From: UBA8296 sp031581145 | GTDB lineage: Bacteria; Bacteroidota; Rhodothermia; Balneolales; Balneolaceae | DNA: 64,000 bases | Direction: 5' to 3' | NCBI GenBank assembly: GCA_031581145.1 | Contig: JAVLBP010000003.1 | Span: 62,001-126,000 of the forward strand | In this document: positions 8,270 to 18,081 of the stretch, in pieces | Position numbering within the stretch: position 1 is the first letter of the stretch | How the letters are laid out: each line of letters opens with the position of its first letter | The notes under the pieces: model-generated | Databases searched by the model: none | What the model saw: only the letters and a program-made list of their open reading frames with translations | Told to the model about the DNA's origin: nothing | Program-made: the position numbers and the translations under genes

Positions 8270-9329
8270 GCGTCGTCAAAGCAAGCCCTGCGAGCATACC
8301 TCCCAGCCCTTGCCATGGATTCGTCTCATTTGTAGGCCAAAAAGGACCCTTGGCCGTCATTTTTCTAGATACTTCTTCAATACGTGTCCTTGAATCACCT
8401 TTTCTTTCTTGAGATGTCTGATCCGTACTACGTTCGGTTTGTGGAGCAATCCTGCGAAATGTCATGGCATAAGGGTCGATGGTTTGCTCCTGGAGCTCTA
8501 GCACCAACGGATCTTGGCTAGAAACCGTAAAGGTTTCCTCCACAGTTTCTGTAATCACACGTTCCTGCCACGGCCATAATACCACTAGAGACCCAATCAA
8601 AAAGCCAATCAATGTCATCATGGTCGGATGATGAGCCCGCTGAAGTAACCAACTCAAAAAGCGTGCAAATAATGCCAGTCCTAGTGCAGCCCCTAAACCA
8701 AAAGGGATGAGTGCCGCTAGCGCATCCATGGTAAAAGGGCCCCCTAAATCGCCAATTTTTGATAGGATGAACTCATATTTTTTGAGCACAAGCAAAATGT
8801 AGGACCCAGAGATTCCGGGTAGAATCATGGCACAGATGGCCACCGAGCCACTCAAAAATAAAAACCAGAGCTCATCGGGCGTGTCGGCAGGCACGGAAGT
8901 CACCACAAATCCACCAAAGACAGCACCTCCCAAAACGAATAGTACGTGCCACCATCTACGTTCTTTGCGAGGAATACCAACTAAAATGATGGCAATAGAG
9001 CCCACGATGAGTCCAAAAAAGACGCCATAGACAAGCTCAGGATGGCTCATCATATATCGTGGAAGCGGAAAGATCTTGGTAAAAAAGGCAATCGCTGAGA
9101 CGATACCTGATCCTAATAATCCAAGAAAGACCCAATCAACACGCCGAAAAGCATCTGCCCAACGCAACTTGAGCACATCCTGGGCAAAGGCAAGATTAAA
9201 CGACTTGATGGCTGCAAGAAGGGGGGCATAAATCCCCGTAATCAGGGCCATGGTGCCACCACTTACACCCGGAACAATGTCCGCTGCCCCCATTAAAAAC
9301 CCCTTGAGGGCAAGAACAAGCCGTTTCAC
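8226..9329 (-). CDS. DUF368 membrane protein, probable undecaprenyl-phosphate transporter (PopT family)
   Basis: This 367-residue polytopic membrane protein opens with the DUF368 signature KGFLMGAADIVPGVSGGTMA and repeats a related motif, AICAMILPGISGSYIL, in its second half, in line with an internal duplication. DUF368 members have been reported to return undecaprenyl phosphate across the inner membrane for envelope synthesis. An unusual hydrophilic insert of about 75 residues (around 265-340, rich in T, E, R and S) separates the last two membrane segments. The gene starts 18 bases after the metalloprotease gene on the same strand, suggesting cotranscription, and its tail overlaps the usp gene by 44 bases. 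Confidence 0.87.
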   Translation of the reverse strand: MKRLVLALKGFLMGAADIVPGVSGGTMALITGIYAPLLAAIKSFNLAFAQDVLKLRWADAFRRVDWVFLGLLGSGIVSAIAFFTKIFPLPRYMMSHPELVYGVFFGLIVGSIAIILVGIPRKERRWWHVLFVLGGAVFGGFVVTSVPADTPDELWFLFLSGSVAICAMILPGISGSYILLVLKKYEFILSKIGDLGGPFTMDALAALIPFGLGAALGLALFARFLSWLLQRAHHPTMMTLIGFLIGSLVVLWPWQERVITETVEETFTVSSQDPLVLELQEQTIDPYAMTFRRIAPQTERSTDQTSQERKGDSRTRIEEVSRKMTAKGPFWPTNETNPWQGLGGMLAGLALTTLIQVLRVERSEPAS

Positions 9330-9347
9330 GCTACGTCGTACCTCCTA

Positions 9348-11840
9348 TCAGTCTGGATCTAAAATGAGGTCAATACGCTCAGATAGATCATTCAAATGAG
9401 CTCTGGTCATCCGGTCACCTGTATTAGACGAGGCACGATCTACTTGAGACTTCAAGGTCGTTAATTGCTCACGCACCATAGGTCGAATATCTGATTGACT
9501 CACATCCACGGGGGTGTATCCATAGTAATCTCTAAACGCCGCTGGAATAGGTTGCACCTCTTCGGTCATCAGCTCTTCCATATGCTCAACAAAAGCTCGC
9601 TGAAGGGCTCTACGGTGCACATCCACAGCGCGACCACGGTTGAGCTCCGTGAAGACTCCACCACGCACGTCGTCCATCAGCTCTATCGCCGTGAACGTGT
9701 CTTCAGAACGGCGTTCGTAGTCAATGAGACGAGCCAAACGTTGAGGGTCCAACACTTGGGTTAGCACACTAGCCTGGCGAGCACGGAATGCCTCCACCAC
9801 GGATGCTTGATTGAATAGCGCAAAAAGTTCCTCATTTAGTGCCCATGTGGGGGAGCTAAACGCATGCTCATTTAGGAAATCAACGGCGCGCTGTTGAGTC
9901 TCTTTTTCAACAGGCTCATAGACAACACCCTCTTGACCTTTCACTTTATCGTTCTCATAGACGCCACCAACATTGGCCAACACATGGCCCATGTAACGTC
10001 CCCATTGGGAGATTACTTGGCCATACAACTCCTCAAGCTCTTCGTACGTATCACGCTCATCGGTGGTCCAATCATTCAAATTTTCAAGGATGACCTCAAG
10101 ATTTTTGAGTCCAAGCTCTGAAGCGTACATCGCATCATCGCCTAGGTCCTCATTTTGTGAACGAGGATCTATTTTTGAGGCTGTTTGGCGGCCATAAAAG
10201 AACCGGGGGTCATCGGCTCTTTCCTCCACCCATCCATCTAATATGTCTTCTTGTTCCTCAACAGACATATCCCCAAAATAGGTGTAACCCCACTTCACGG
10301 ACCACTCGTCGTACTCCCCAATTTTGGGGTGGAACTGCGTCACTCCATCACCAGGCTGCGCGATATAGTTAAATCGCGCATAATCCATCAAGGTAGGGGC
10401 TGTTCCATGATTGCTTGTGAACGAAGGCGACCGCAATGAATCTACTGGATAGGCATAACTCGAGCCGTAGTTGTGCGGTAACCCAAGCGTATGACCCACT
10501 TCGTGTGCAGACACAAAACGGATCAATTCACCCATCACTTCATCATCAAACTCCGCACTACGAGCCTCAGGGTTGGCCGCAGCGGTTTGTACAAAATACC
10601 AGTTGCGAAGGAGGTTCATCACATTATGATACCATCCAATATCACTTTCGAGGATCTGGCCAGAACGTGGATCATGGACATGGGGCCCGTAGGCGTTTTG
10701 AACAGGTGAGGCGAAGTAGCGAATCACACTGTAGCGAACATCTTCTGGACTAAACTCTGGATCTTCTTCCGGTGTTGGAGGGTCTTTGGCCATAATGGCA
10801 TTCTTAAAACCCGCAGCTTCAAATGCTTTTTGCCAATCATCTACCCCTTGCTTGAGATAGGGTCTCCACTTTTCGGGTGTTGCTGGATCGATATAATAGA
10901 CGATAGGCTCAACGGGTTCCACCAACTCCCCTCGCATATACGCCTCGGGGTCTTTGGGTACCAGTTTCCACCGAGTAATGTAGCTCACCTCTTCCGCTTC
11001 TTGATTATCGAGCCCATAATCGGTCATCGATACAGAGAAATACCCAACGCGGGCGTCCGTTTCTCGTGTCTGGTAGGGTTCCTCAGGAAGTAACACCATA
11101 CTGTGATTCACTTCAAGGGTGATGCTTCCAATGTCGCTGTTGGATGGAGGGTTGCCTGCATTGTATGTCATGACGTGACGGGCCTCGACATTTTCAGGAT
11201 AACTGCGGATATCCTCAATGAAGCTTCGGTCACTATCCAAACGGCGAACTTGATATGCTTTGCGACGCCCTTCTTGCAAACCAATGGCAGGGACATCTTC
11301 GGCAAACAGTGGAGTCGCATTAATGACAACACCTGAGCTATCCTTACCAAGCGATTCGATGTCAAAACTTAGGATAATAGGCTCAAGGTTGGAATTTTGA
11401 ACCGCTTTGAAGATGGGCTGGTCTTCGCTAGCCATATTCTCATAAGACTTGCGGCGAAGGAATATTTTGTCTCCTTTGCGCTCCCAAACGATGACTTGGG
11501 TATTATTTTTCTCTCCACCATACCCAATGCTTGAAGCCGTGCGAGCGATTCGAGAGACAAGCAACATATCACGACCCAACATCTGCTCTGGGATTTCGTA
11601 ATAGTATTCATCATCCTTGGAATGGACATGGAAGAGCCCTTCATCCGTCTCCATATCGTCCGTAATGACTTTATCATAGGCTTTCATCCCATCCTTGTCC
11701 GCAGAGCGGGAAGAAGAGGGCGGCGTTGTCGAGTTGTTTTCTGCCTTATCAGTCGAAATGTTCAACATCGAACATCCTTGAGCGACAAAAAGGAGTACCA
11801 CACCCCAGATGAGTGAGGAACGGGTCATGTGTCGTTTCAT
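9348..11840 (-). CDS. Zinc-dependent metalloprotease lipoprotein (DUF5117/DUF5118/DUF4953 type)
   Basis: The 830-residue protein has a lipoprotein signal (LLFVAQGC, Cys about 23), a DUF5118/5117-like N-terminal region (to about residue 290), and a metzincin-like catalytic domain. The zinc site is HEVGHTLGLPHN at about 446-457, followed by a Met-turn-like TLMDYARFN about 35 residues later. The family is common in Bacteroidota, exported, and of poorly known substrate. The frame is open to an upstream start at 11867, but ATG 11840 places a normal signal peptide at the N-terminus; ATG 11828 is also possible. It lies 68 bases after the glycyl-tRNA synthetase gene and 18 before DUF368. Confidence 0.88.
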   Translation of the reverse strand: MKRHMTRSSLIWGVVLLFVAQGCSMLNISTDKAENNSTTPPSSSRSADKDGMKAYDKVITDDMETDEGLFHVHSKDDEYYYEIPEQMLGRDMLLVSRIARTASSIGYGGEKNNTQVIVWERKGDKIFLRRKSYENMASEDQPIFKAVQNSNLEPIILSFDIESLGKDSSGVVINATPLFAEDVPAIGLQEGRRKAYQVRRLDSDRSFIEDIRSYPENVEARHVMTYNAGNPPSNSDIGSITLEVNHSMVLLPEEPYQTRETDARVGYFSVSMTDYGLDNQEAEEVSYITRWKLVPKDPEAYMRGELVEPVEPIVYYIDPATPEKWRPYLKQGVDDWQKAFEAAGFKNAIMAKDPPTPEEDPEFSPEDVRYSVIRYFASPVQNAYGPHVHDPRSGQILESDIGWYHNVMNLLRNWYFVQTAAANPEARSAEFDDEVMGELIRFVSAHEVGHTLGLPHNYGSSYAYPVDSLRSPSFTSNHGTAPTLMDYARFNYIAQPGDGVTQFHPKIGEYDEWSVKWGYTYFGDMSVEEQEDILDGWVEERADDPRFFYGRQTASKIDPRSQNEDLGDDAMYASELGLKNLEVILENLNDWTTDERDTYEELEELYGQVISQWGRYMGHVLANVGGVYENDKVKGQEGVVYEPVEKETQQRAVDFLNEHAFSSPTWALNEELFALFNQASVVEAFRARQASVLTQVLDPQRLARLIDYERRSEDTFTAIELMDDVRGGVFTELNRGRAVDVHRRALQRAFVEHMEELMTEEVQPIPAAFRDYYGYTPVDVSQSDIRPMVREQLTTLKSQVDRASSNTGDRMTRAHLNDLSERIDLILDPD

Positions 11841-11908
11841 AGTGAGAGAGGTTATGCTAGTGTACAATTAGACAGGAAAGCTACGCAAAGTGGTCACATT
11901 TCCAAATG

Positions 11909-13366
11909 TTAAGGCGCCCAGGTATCCATCTTTTGACGAAGCACAGAAGGCACTTGATCCATGGAGACTCGCGTCTGTTGCATGGTGTCTCGATCTCGAA
12001 TGGTAACGGTTTGATCTTCTAGCCCATCAAAATCGACCGTAACACAATACGGCGTGCCAATCTCATCTAATCGTCGATACCGTTTGCCAATCGACCCACT
12101 GGCATCCTTCAGCACTGTAAAATGGTCGCTCAGAGTTGCTTCTAGTTTAGATGCCACCTCTTGCAATTCGGGTTTCTTGACAAGAGGAAAGATCCCCACC
12201 TGAATCGGCGCAAGTGCAGGGTGCATTTTTAGAACGGTTCGCACTTCACCATCCACTTCCTCTTCACGATAGGCGTCACACAATACCATCAACATGCAAC
12301 GATCCAGTCCAATGGAGGTTTCAATGACATACGGAATAAACTTGGACTGCGTTGCCTGATCGAAGACATCCATCTTTTTACCTGAAAACTCTTGATGGCG
12401 TGTCATATCAAAGTCGGTCCGATTGTGCACCCCTTCCACCTCTTGCCAGCCAATCGGGAATTGATAGTGAATATCAGCCGCCGCACGAGCATAATGGGCT
12501 AGTTTATCCTCTGGGTGTGGCGCCACGCGCAAATGTTCCTTGCGAATACCGAGTCCGAGATGCCAATTCATCCGTTTCTCAAGCCATGCATCGTAGGCTT
12601 CTTCATCCGTGCCAGGAGCTACAAAATATTGCATCTCCATCTGCTCAAATTCCCTCATACGGAAAACAAATTGCCGGGCAACGACCTCGTTACGAAACGC
12701 TTTTCCGATTTGCGCAATCCCAAACGGGATCGACACTCGACTGGTGTCCATCACATTCTTCATGTTTACAAAGATTCCCTGCGCTGTTTCTGGTCGCAAA
12801 TAAATCCCATCATTGTCCCCTGCAGCAGCCACTGCACCAAATTGCGTTTTAAACATCAGATTAAACTGACGCACGGCCGTCCAATCAAAGGCTCCTGAAT
12901 CGGGGGATTTGATTTGATACTCGTGAATAATGTCTTCTAAATCCTCGCATAATCCTTTGCGGGATCCTGCCGTATCGAGTGCTTCTTGAACCTTGGCTGC
13001 TTGATCATGCTTGCCATCTTTTTCAAGCTTTGTGATAAGGCCTTCGATTAAGTGATCTGCTCGATATCTTCTTTTGGATTGTTTGTCGTCAATCATGGGA
13101 TCATTAAAGCCGTCGACATGACCACTAGCCTCCCACACTTTAGGATGCATAAAAATCGAGGCATCAAGTCCAACAATATTAGCATGCTTCCGCGTCATCG
13201 CCTTCCACCAATGATCACGGATGTTTCGGCGAAGCTCCACACCCATCGGGCCATAATCATAGACAGCGCCAAGCCCTCCATAGATTTCGGAGGAGGGGTA
13301 AATAAACCCTCTTGCTTTGCTTAGTGAAACGATTTTATCGAGTTGTTGGAGGTGTTCGATCGACAT
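11909..13366 (-). CDS. glyQS: Glycyl-tRNA synthetase, single-chain alpha2 type
   Basis: The 485-residue class II synthetase charges tRNA-Gly. It shows the alpha2-type opening (RGFIYPSSEIYGGLGAVYDYGPMG), motif 2 around FRNEVVARQFVFRMREFEQMEM split over about residues 215-240, motif 3 around SIGLDRCMLMVL, and a C-terminal anticodon-binding domain (about 385-485, APIQVGIFPLVKK). This is the single-chain form used by archaea, eukaryotes and many bacteria rather than the alpha2beta2 GlyQ/GlyS form. It is divergent from asd with a 56-base spacer. A large antisense frame at 12352-12852 is a shadow. Confidence 0.95.
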   Translation of the reverse strand: MSIEHLQQLDKIVSLSKARGFIYPSSEIYGGLGAVYDYGPMGVELRRNIRDHWWKAMTRKHANIVGLDASIFMHPKVWEASGHVDGFNDPMIDDKQSKRRYRADHLIEGLITKLEKDGKHDQAAKVQEALDTAGSRKGLCEDLEDIIHEYQIKSPDSGAFDWTAVRQFNLMFKTQFGAVAAAGDNDGIYLRPETAQGIFVNMKNVMDTSRVSIPFGIAQIGKAFRNEVVARQFVFRMREFEQMEMQYFVAPGTDEEAYDAWLEKRMNWHLGLGIRKEHLRVAPHPEDKLAHYARAAADIHYQFPIGWQEVEGVHNRTDFDMTRHQEFSGKKMDVFDQATQSKFIPYVIETSIGLDRCMLMVLCDAYREEEVDGEVRTVLKMHPALAPIQVGIFPLVKKPELQEVASKLEATLSDHFTVLKDASGSIGKRYRRLDEIGTPYCVTVDFDGLEDQTVTIRDRDTMQQTRVSMDQVPSVLRQKMDTWAP

Positions 13367-13422
13367 AAAAAAGCCTTATACTCAACTGTTTATAATTATG
13401 AATGGAATGAAAGATAGGCAAA

Positions 13423-14433
13423 ATGAAACCTTCTAAAGTAGGGGTCTTAGGAGCTACGGGGGCTGTTGGGCAGATGTTTTGCCGTATGTTGGAACACCAC
13501 CCATGGTTTGAGGTTGCGGTCGTTGGAGCCTCTGAGAACTCCTCTGGAAAGCCCTATCATGAGGCCGCAACGTGGCGTATGGACTCGCCGATGCCTTCTG
13601 GCGTTGCCAACTTAACGGTTCAACCCTGCATTCCAGAAGCGTTTGATGAGGTCGATCTTGTATTTTCAGGGTTAGATTCAACAGCCGCTGAGCAGACGGA
13701 GCTAGCTTTTGCTGAGGCTGGATGTACCGTTGTCTCCAATGCAAGTGCTCATCGTATGCACCCAGACGTACCTCTAGTCGTGCCCGAGGTGAATGGAGAT
13801 GTGCTGCATTCACTATCTCAACCATGGAGTGGACGGCTTGTGACCAATCCTAATTGTGTGGTGATCCCACTGGTAATGGTGTTGAAACCCTTGGTGGATA
13901 GGTTTGATGTGCGCTCTGTGCATGTGACATCCATGCAGGCCTTGTCTGGCGCTGGGTATCCTGGCGTATCTGCGATGGATAGTACGGGCAATATTCTCCC
14001 CTTTATCCCCGGAGAAGAACCCAAAATTGAAGCAGAACCTCTCAAAATCCTTGGCCGAGCCTTTGCGATTCGATCAACAGCCGTTAGAGTCCCTGTAAGA
14101 CATGGCCATCTGCTAAGTATCGATCTTGGATTTGAAGGCAATACACCCTCTGTGACGGAGGTGTCTGCGTTATTGCAAACATTTGAAACACCATCTTGGA
14201 TGAGAGAGTGTCCAAGTGCCCTAGACCAGGTGCTCAAGGTTTATGATGACCCTATGCACCCTCAGCCTCGGTTGGTTGAACAAGATGGACAGGGCATGGC
14301 TGTCCATGTGGGTCGAATTCGTGGCGAAGATCCTATGGGAATATCGTTGATGGCTTTAGGGCATAATACGATCAGAGGTGCTGTGGGATGTGCCTTGTTG
14401 AATGCTGAAGTGCTTGCACTGCAGAGCAGTTAG
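13423..14433 (+). CDS. asd: Aspartate-semialdehyde dehydrogenase
   Basis: Asd reduces aspartyl phosphate to aspartate semialdehyde for lysine/diaminopimelate, threonine and methionine synthesis. The 336-residue protein begins with a Rossmann motif (GVLGATGAVGQMF), has the catalytic cysteine C145 in TNPNCVVIPL, the substrate-binding SGAGYPGVSAMD segment, and VRVPVRHGHLLSI containing the conserved RxPVxxGH region. The length is normal. A terminator at 14499-14525 suggests a single-gene transcript. The spacer to glyQS contains TTATAATTATG near 13390, which may include a promoter, but I cannot assign it firmly. Confidence 0.94.
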   Translation: MKPSKVGVLGATGAVGQMFCRMLEHHPWFEVAVVGASENSSGKPYHEAATWRMDSPMPSGVANLTVQPCIPEAFDEVDLVFSGLDSTAAEQTELAFAEAGCTVVSNASAHRMHPDVPLVVPEVNGDVLHSLSQPWSGRLVTNPNCVVIPLVMVLKPLVDRFDVRSVHVTSMQALSGAGYPGVSAMDSTGNILPFIPGEEPKIEAEPLKILGRAFAIRSTAVRVPVRHGHLLSIDLGFEGNTPSVTEVSALLQTFETPSWMRECPSALDQVLKVYDDPMHPQPRLVEQDGQGMAVHVGRIRGEDPMGISLMALGHNTIRGAVGCALLNAEVLALQSS

Positions 14434-14498
14434 ATACGCTAGCGGTGAAATTGGCGCGTATTGTGAATTTGGTGCCATGTTAAGCCACGATAAGGTCG

Positions 14499-14525
14499 AG
14501 TTCACGGCCGAGTGAAACTTTTTTT
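14499..14525 (+). terminator. Intrinsic terminator after asd
   Basis: AGTTCAC, loop GGCCGA, then GTGAAACT and a run of seven T. One bulged A interrupts the stem. It lies 66 bases after the asd stop codon. Confidence 0.6.
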
Positions 14526-14570
14526 GCGTCGAGTGTAAGGAATGGGTGTGCTGTGGTTCTGTAAAGGACG

Positions 14571-16691
14571 ATGGTACATAAAGATCAAAAACGCCAGGAA
14601 CGTCGATCCTGGATATTCCTTCATTCGATAGCCTGGGTGGAAAGCCCAGGCTGTTGTTCTGGGCTGGGCCAACGACCTTTCCCTTATGGTTGGAAGCTCC
14701 TTTTTTGTTTGTGGGCTGTTTGTTGGGGGTGGTTTGGATTTCCATATTGTAGCAGTGTGGTGAACGCGCACCCTCAGCAAGCAGAAACAAGCTGGAGTCA
14801 TGCATTTGAGGGGGATAATTGGCCAAACCATGCAGTCTGGACAGGTGATCTGGGTGATTTCGACATTGTCGAGTCAAATTTACCAGGAGCGCTTGACCCT
14901 AGTGCACTACAACTTGTTGGGGATGAATCGGGTAGATCTATTCTTTCCCGGCGGCAGAAAAGTAGTTTTGGCACATGGTCTTTTATTATTGAGCAACGCT
15001 TTGTGAGTTCCTCAGTCAACAGGCATCGTGTCATGCTGTTTGTAGACGATTCACTGACTCAAGCGTCCATCAATGGGTATGGAATCTCAACCGGCGGCTC
15101 GGGAGAGGACCGACGTTTTAGCCTTTTTCGACTGGATCATGGTGATGAGCAGACAGTGCTATCTCACCCTTTGGAAGCCATTGAAGGTGTCTATCGAGTG
15201 ATAGTCACACGCGATGATCAGTTTACATGGACCCTGGAAGTACATGACCTTACCCCAACTCGCGCCCCAGGAGAAGGTTCTGGAGAAAAGGTTAAGCGTA
15301 TAGACCCAACCCATACAGAGGCACGATTCTTTGGCATTCGATTTCGGTATACATCGACAAGGCGAAAAAAAACAACACTAGATGACCTCATGTTTGTGCA
15401 AGGAGATATTCCACCGTCAGTGGTCGTCGATACAGAGGCACCCGTAATTAGCGCGCTTCATTACGGGCTAACAACTCCTGATACATTGTTTATTGTTGCT
15501 TCAGAGCCACTGGATCAATCGGCACTCATCATAAACAACGCTACCTCTTTATCTCGCGCAATCAGATATAACGACCTCGTTTGGAGCCTACCCATTGACG
15601 ATCTCGGGGTTTGGGCACCATCGTCCGACCCGCTAAGAATTGAACAATTACGTGACTGGGCAGGCAATCAATCAACAGATGTAGTTGCTCCAACTCCTTC
15701 TCGGTATCCAACTCCTGGGGATGTTGTGATCACAGAAGCCATGATTCGACCTTTAAGGGATGATTACGACGGCCAGCCAAATCAATCCCAGTATCTAGAG
15801 ATTTACAATCAGACCCATGAATCGTTATGGATACCCTCCATTCGATTTCATTTGGGTTGGAAAGAAAATGGAGAGGCGTCTTGGAAGGAGGTCCGCTGTG
15901 TATCATGCCCCAACCTTCAAGGGTTTGTCTCTAACCAACTCCCAGCAAACTCCTATGGTTTAATCTTCCCCGAACCTACGGAAGGCGTCGATGTTGCCCA
16001 AAGTCGTGTAGCAAAGGCGCATGGGGAACTACCTCTGTCCATTCCCTTTTGGCAGGTGGATGCAAAAACACTGGGGTTTCGGTCCACAGAAAACCAACTG
16101 TATCTAGCAGTTCAATTTCAAGACAGAATCACTCATGTCATAGACTCTGTTCGATTGTCGGAACAAAGTCACCACCCACTGGTTCCCTCAACAAAGGGGC
16201 TCTCTTTGGAACGCATTGCTAGCTCGAACCCAATGCCTCAAATAAAACAAGATGAAGAGGCTTGGCATTATCTACATGGGTGGAATCTAGATCATTGGGT
16301 GTCAAGCGCCCATCCATCTGGTGGTACGCCAGGCCAAGTAAATCAATCGCAGAGTAATCAAGCTCAAGACTCATGGGAGTCATGGGTGAGACTTTCACCC
16401 AAACGTTTTTCGCCGAACAGGGATGGGCTCAATGACATTCTTCGTATCGAATACAAGCTTCCAAGTCCAGACTATCTACTAGAAGCGACTCTTTTTACAA
16501 CCCAGGGTGTTCCAATTGTCCATCTTACACGTGGACAATTGGCAGGATCCAGAGGTGAATTAACGTGGAGAGGATGGATGGAAGATGGCACGGTCGTCCC
16601 CGCAGGACTCTATCTTTTGCATGTCCGCGCTTTTGGAAGCACGCAATCCAAGCCCAAATCCATCACGAGGGCTGTGGGTGTGTATCGTTAG
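14571..16691 (+). CDS. Large secreted protein with lamin-tail domain and gliding/FlgD-like C-terminal domain
   Basis: The frame is 706 codons. AAAGGA lies a few bases before the ATG, but the N-terminus is odd: about 40 polar residues precede a tryptophan-rich hydrophobic stretch (LLFCLWAVCWGWFGF) ending near SSVVNA, so the true start may be further in. Residues about 75-250 look like a beta-sandwich of laminin-G type, about 375-520 a lamin-tail domain (TPGDVVITEAMIRPL, QSQYLEIYNQT), and the C-terminus about 605-706 has FSPNRDGLNDIL followed by PAGLYLLHVRA, as in FlgD-Ig or type B gliding-motility sorting domains. Role is unknown; it is probably surface-exposed. Its last 29 bases overlap the convergent decarboxylase gene. 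Confidence 0.75.
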   Translation: MVHKDQKRQERRSWIFLHSIAWVESPGCCSGLGQRPFPYGWKLLFCLWAVCWGWFGFPYCSSVVNAHPQQAETSWSHAFEGDNWPNHAVWTGDLGDFDIVESNLPGALDPSALQLVGDESGRSILSRRQKSSFGTWSFIIEQRFVSSSVNRHRVMLFVDDSLTQASINGYGISTGGSGEDRRFSLFRLDHGDEQTVLSHPLEAIEGVYRVIVTRDDQFTWTLEVHDLTPTRAPGEGSGEKVKRIDPTHTEARFFGIRFRYTSTRRKKTTLDDLMFVQGDIPPSVVVDTEAPVISALHYGLTTPDTLFIVASEPLDQSALIINNATSLSRAIRYNDLVWSLPIDDLGVWAPSSDPLRIEQLRDWAGNQSTDVVAPTPSRYPTPGDVVITEAMIRPLRDDYDGQPNQSQYLEIYNQTHESLWIPSIRFHLGWKENGEASWKEVRCVSCPNLQGFVSNQLPANSYGLIFPEPTEGVDVAQSRVAKAHGELPLSIPFWQVDAKTLGFRSTENQLYLAVQFQDRITHVIDSVRLSEQSHHPLVPSTKGLSLERIASSNPMPQIKQDEEAWHYLHGWNLDHWVSSAHPSGGTPGQVNQSQSNQAQDSWESWVRLSPKRFSPNRDGLNDILRIEYKLPSPDYLLEATLFTTQGVPIVHLTRGQLAGSRGELTWRGWMEDGTVVPAGLYLLHVRAFGSTQSKPKSITRAVGVYR
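14594..14652 (+). other. Two consecutive perfect hairpins at the 5' end of the lamin-tail gene
   Basis: The first has arms CCAGGA/TCCTGG with a seven-base loop (14594-14612), the second AGCCTGGG/CCCAGGCT with a seven-base loop (14630-14652). They fall in the questionable N-terminal extension of the gene starting at 14571, so they may be part of an untranslated leader or a translation control element. Confidence 0.45.
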
Positions 16692-18033
16692 AAAACACCT
16701 TACCAATGATATTGGCATGTTGTGGCTTCATAAAGACACTGCGCATGATCTCCACCTGATCCGAATCAACCACAAAGTCTGGGTGTCGTCTTCCGAAATA
16801 CTCACCACTCACTTTGAGCATGGATACGAAAATTGGATTATCGGGATCCTCCATCTTTTCCTGAAACCATTGCCGGTTGGCCGCACTACAAGCAGAGGTG
16901 GTTTTTTCTTCTGGCACAACCATCCACGTGACAATATCTAAGTCAGGTTCCATATACATACGATATCGGTCATTTTGAGCGGCGATCTCTTCACAGAAAT
17001 CAAGCGCATATTGACGACTCAGCTTCAGGTACTCACCAATCCCCTCATCTCGTCGCAGCGGGAGGAGTTGAATTGTAGCCCAGAGCGCCGCACTTACTTG
17101 CCCGGGGCGTGAACACTCTAGGGTAATTTCACCAAGGTGGAGATCTGATGGCATAAAATAGGTGTAGGGAGACTCATGATCATACACCTTGGAAACACTT
17201 GGGTCCTTGAATAGAATACTTCCACACCCATACGGCTGCAAGCCGTGCTTATGTGGATCAATCACAATACTATCGCTTTCGGCCACCGCCAACCATGGCT
17301 CTCGTCGAATGCCAAGGTCGCCCGAGATTAAGCCAAAAAACCCACCATACGCAGCGTCGACGTGGACTCGCACGCCATATTCTTTTGCAACAGGAATGAT
17401 TTTATCTAGTGGTTCAACCTTCCCATGACCTGTGGATCCCATTGACACTACAAGAGTTCCAATCTTATGAGCATGGCGACGAAACTCCTCGAGATCGAGA
17501 TACCCATCTTCCGCTAGTCCAAGCTCAATGAAATCGAGCCCGAGTAACTTACTCATTCTAGGGTGTGTGTAATGGGAATTTTTACTTGCCGCAACCGCCT
17601 TGCCTGGATGAAGTTCTCGACCAACCCACAGTGCCTCCAAATTGGCAATGGTCCCACCCGATGTGAGGTGGCCCAAATACGTATCGCCGTAGCCAACCAT
17701 CTTGGACATCTCTTTCATAATCTCACGCTCCATGTTGGAGGTTGGAAGCCCACATTCGTCTGAATGGTTGTTTGGATTGAGTGTCATGGCAAGTGCATAC
17801 GATGCCCAAGCCATAGGGTGTGGAGGCTTGATCATTTGCCCTATATATCTAGAATGATGCATAGGGAAATTCATCTTTAGTCTGTCGGTTAATTGTCCCA
17901 GTACCTCGTCCATTTGGTCCAAATCTACCGGTAGGGGGGTTGGGTCGGGCCCATACTGCCCTCGCCAGCCATCCAAATCTTTAAGATGTTTTTCTAAAAG
18001 AGGTAAAAATTGAGAATATTCGTGTAGCTCCAT
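16663..18033 (-). CDS. PLP-dependent group II decarboxylase (glutamate/aromatic amino acid type)
   Basis: This 456-residue cytoplasmic enzyme matches group II pyridoxal-phosphate decarboxylases. It has LTSGGTIANLEAL for phosphate binding, HVDAAYGGFF with the cofactor-contacting aspartate, and the cofactor lysine K262 in DPHKHG. Early residues HHSRYIGQM form the usual substrate-domain segment. The family decarboxylates glutamate, tyrosine, tryptophan, DOPA or aspartate; the substrate cannot be settled from motifs. The gene begins 48 bases after the DUF3078 gene on the same strand and probably shares its transcript. The 3' end overlaps the lamin-tail gene by 29 bases. Confidence 0.88.
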   Translation of the reverse strand: MELHEYSQFLPLLEKHLKDLDGWRGQYGPDPTPLPVDLDQMDEVLGQLTDRLKMNFPMHHSRYIGQMIKPPHPMAWASYALAMTLNPNNHSDECGLPTSNMEREIMKEMSKMVGYGDTYLGHLTSGGTIANLEALWVGRELHPGKAVAASKNSHYTHPRMSKLLGLDFIELGLAEDGYLDLEEFRRHAHKIGTLVVSMGSTGHGKVEPLDKIIPVAKEYGVRVHVDAAYGGFFGLISGDLGIRREPWLAVAESDSIVIDPHKHGLQPYGCGSILFKDPSVSKVYDHESPYTYFMPSDLHLGEITLECSRPGQVSAALWATIQLLPLRRDEGIGEYLKLSRQYALDFCEEIAAQNDRYRMYMEPDLDIVTWMVVPEEKTTSACSAANRQWFQEKMEDPDNPIFVSMLKVSGEYFGRRHPDFVVDSDQVEIMRSVFMKPQHANIIGKVFSNDTHPQPS

Positions 18034-18081
18034 GGTATCAATAATCGTGATTCTGTTGACTTGTTCATCTAGGGTTTCTCA

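Noticed and set aside
12352..12852. 166-codon frame antisense to glycyl-tRNA synthetase.
   Set aside because: Shadow of a certain gene; no recognisable protein features and no initiation signal.
14356..14877. 173-codon minus-strand frame across the asd-lamin-tail spacer.
   Set aside because: Overlaps asd, its terminator and the lamin-tail gene; low-complexity translation with no domain.
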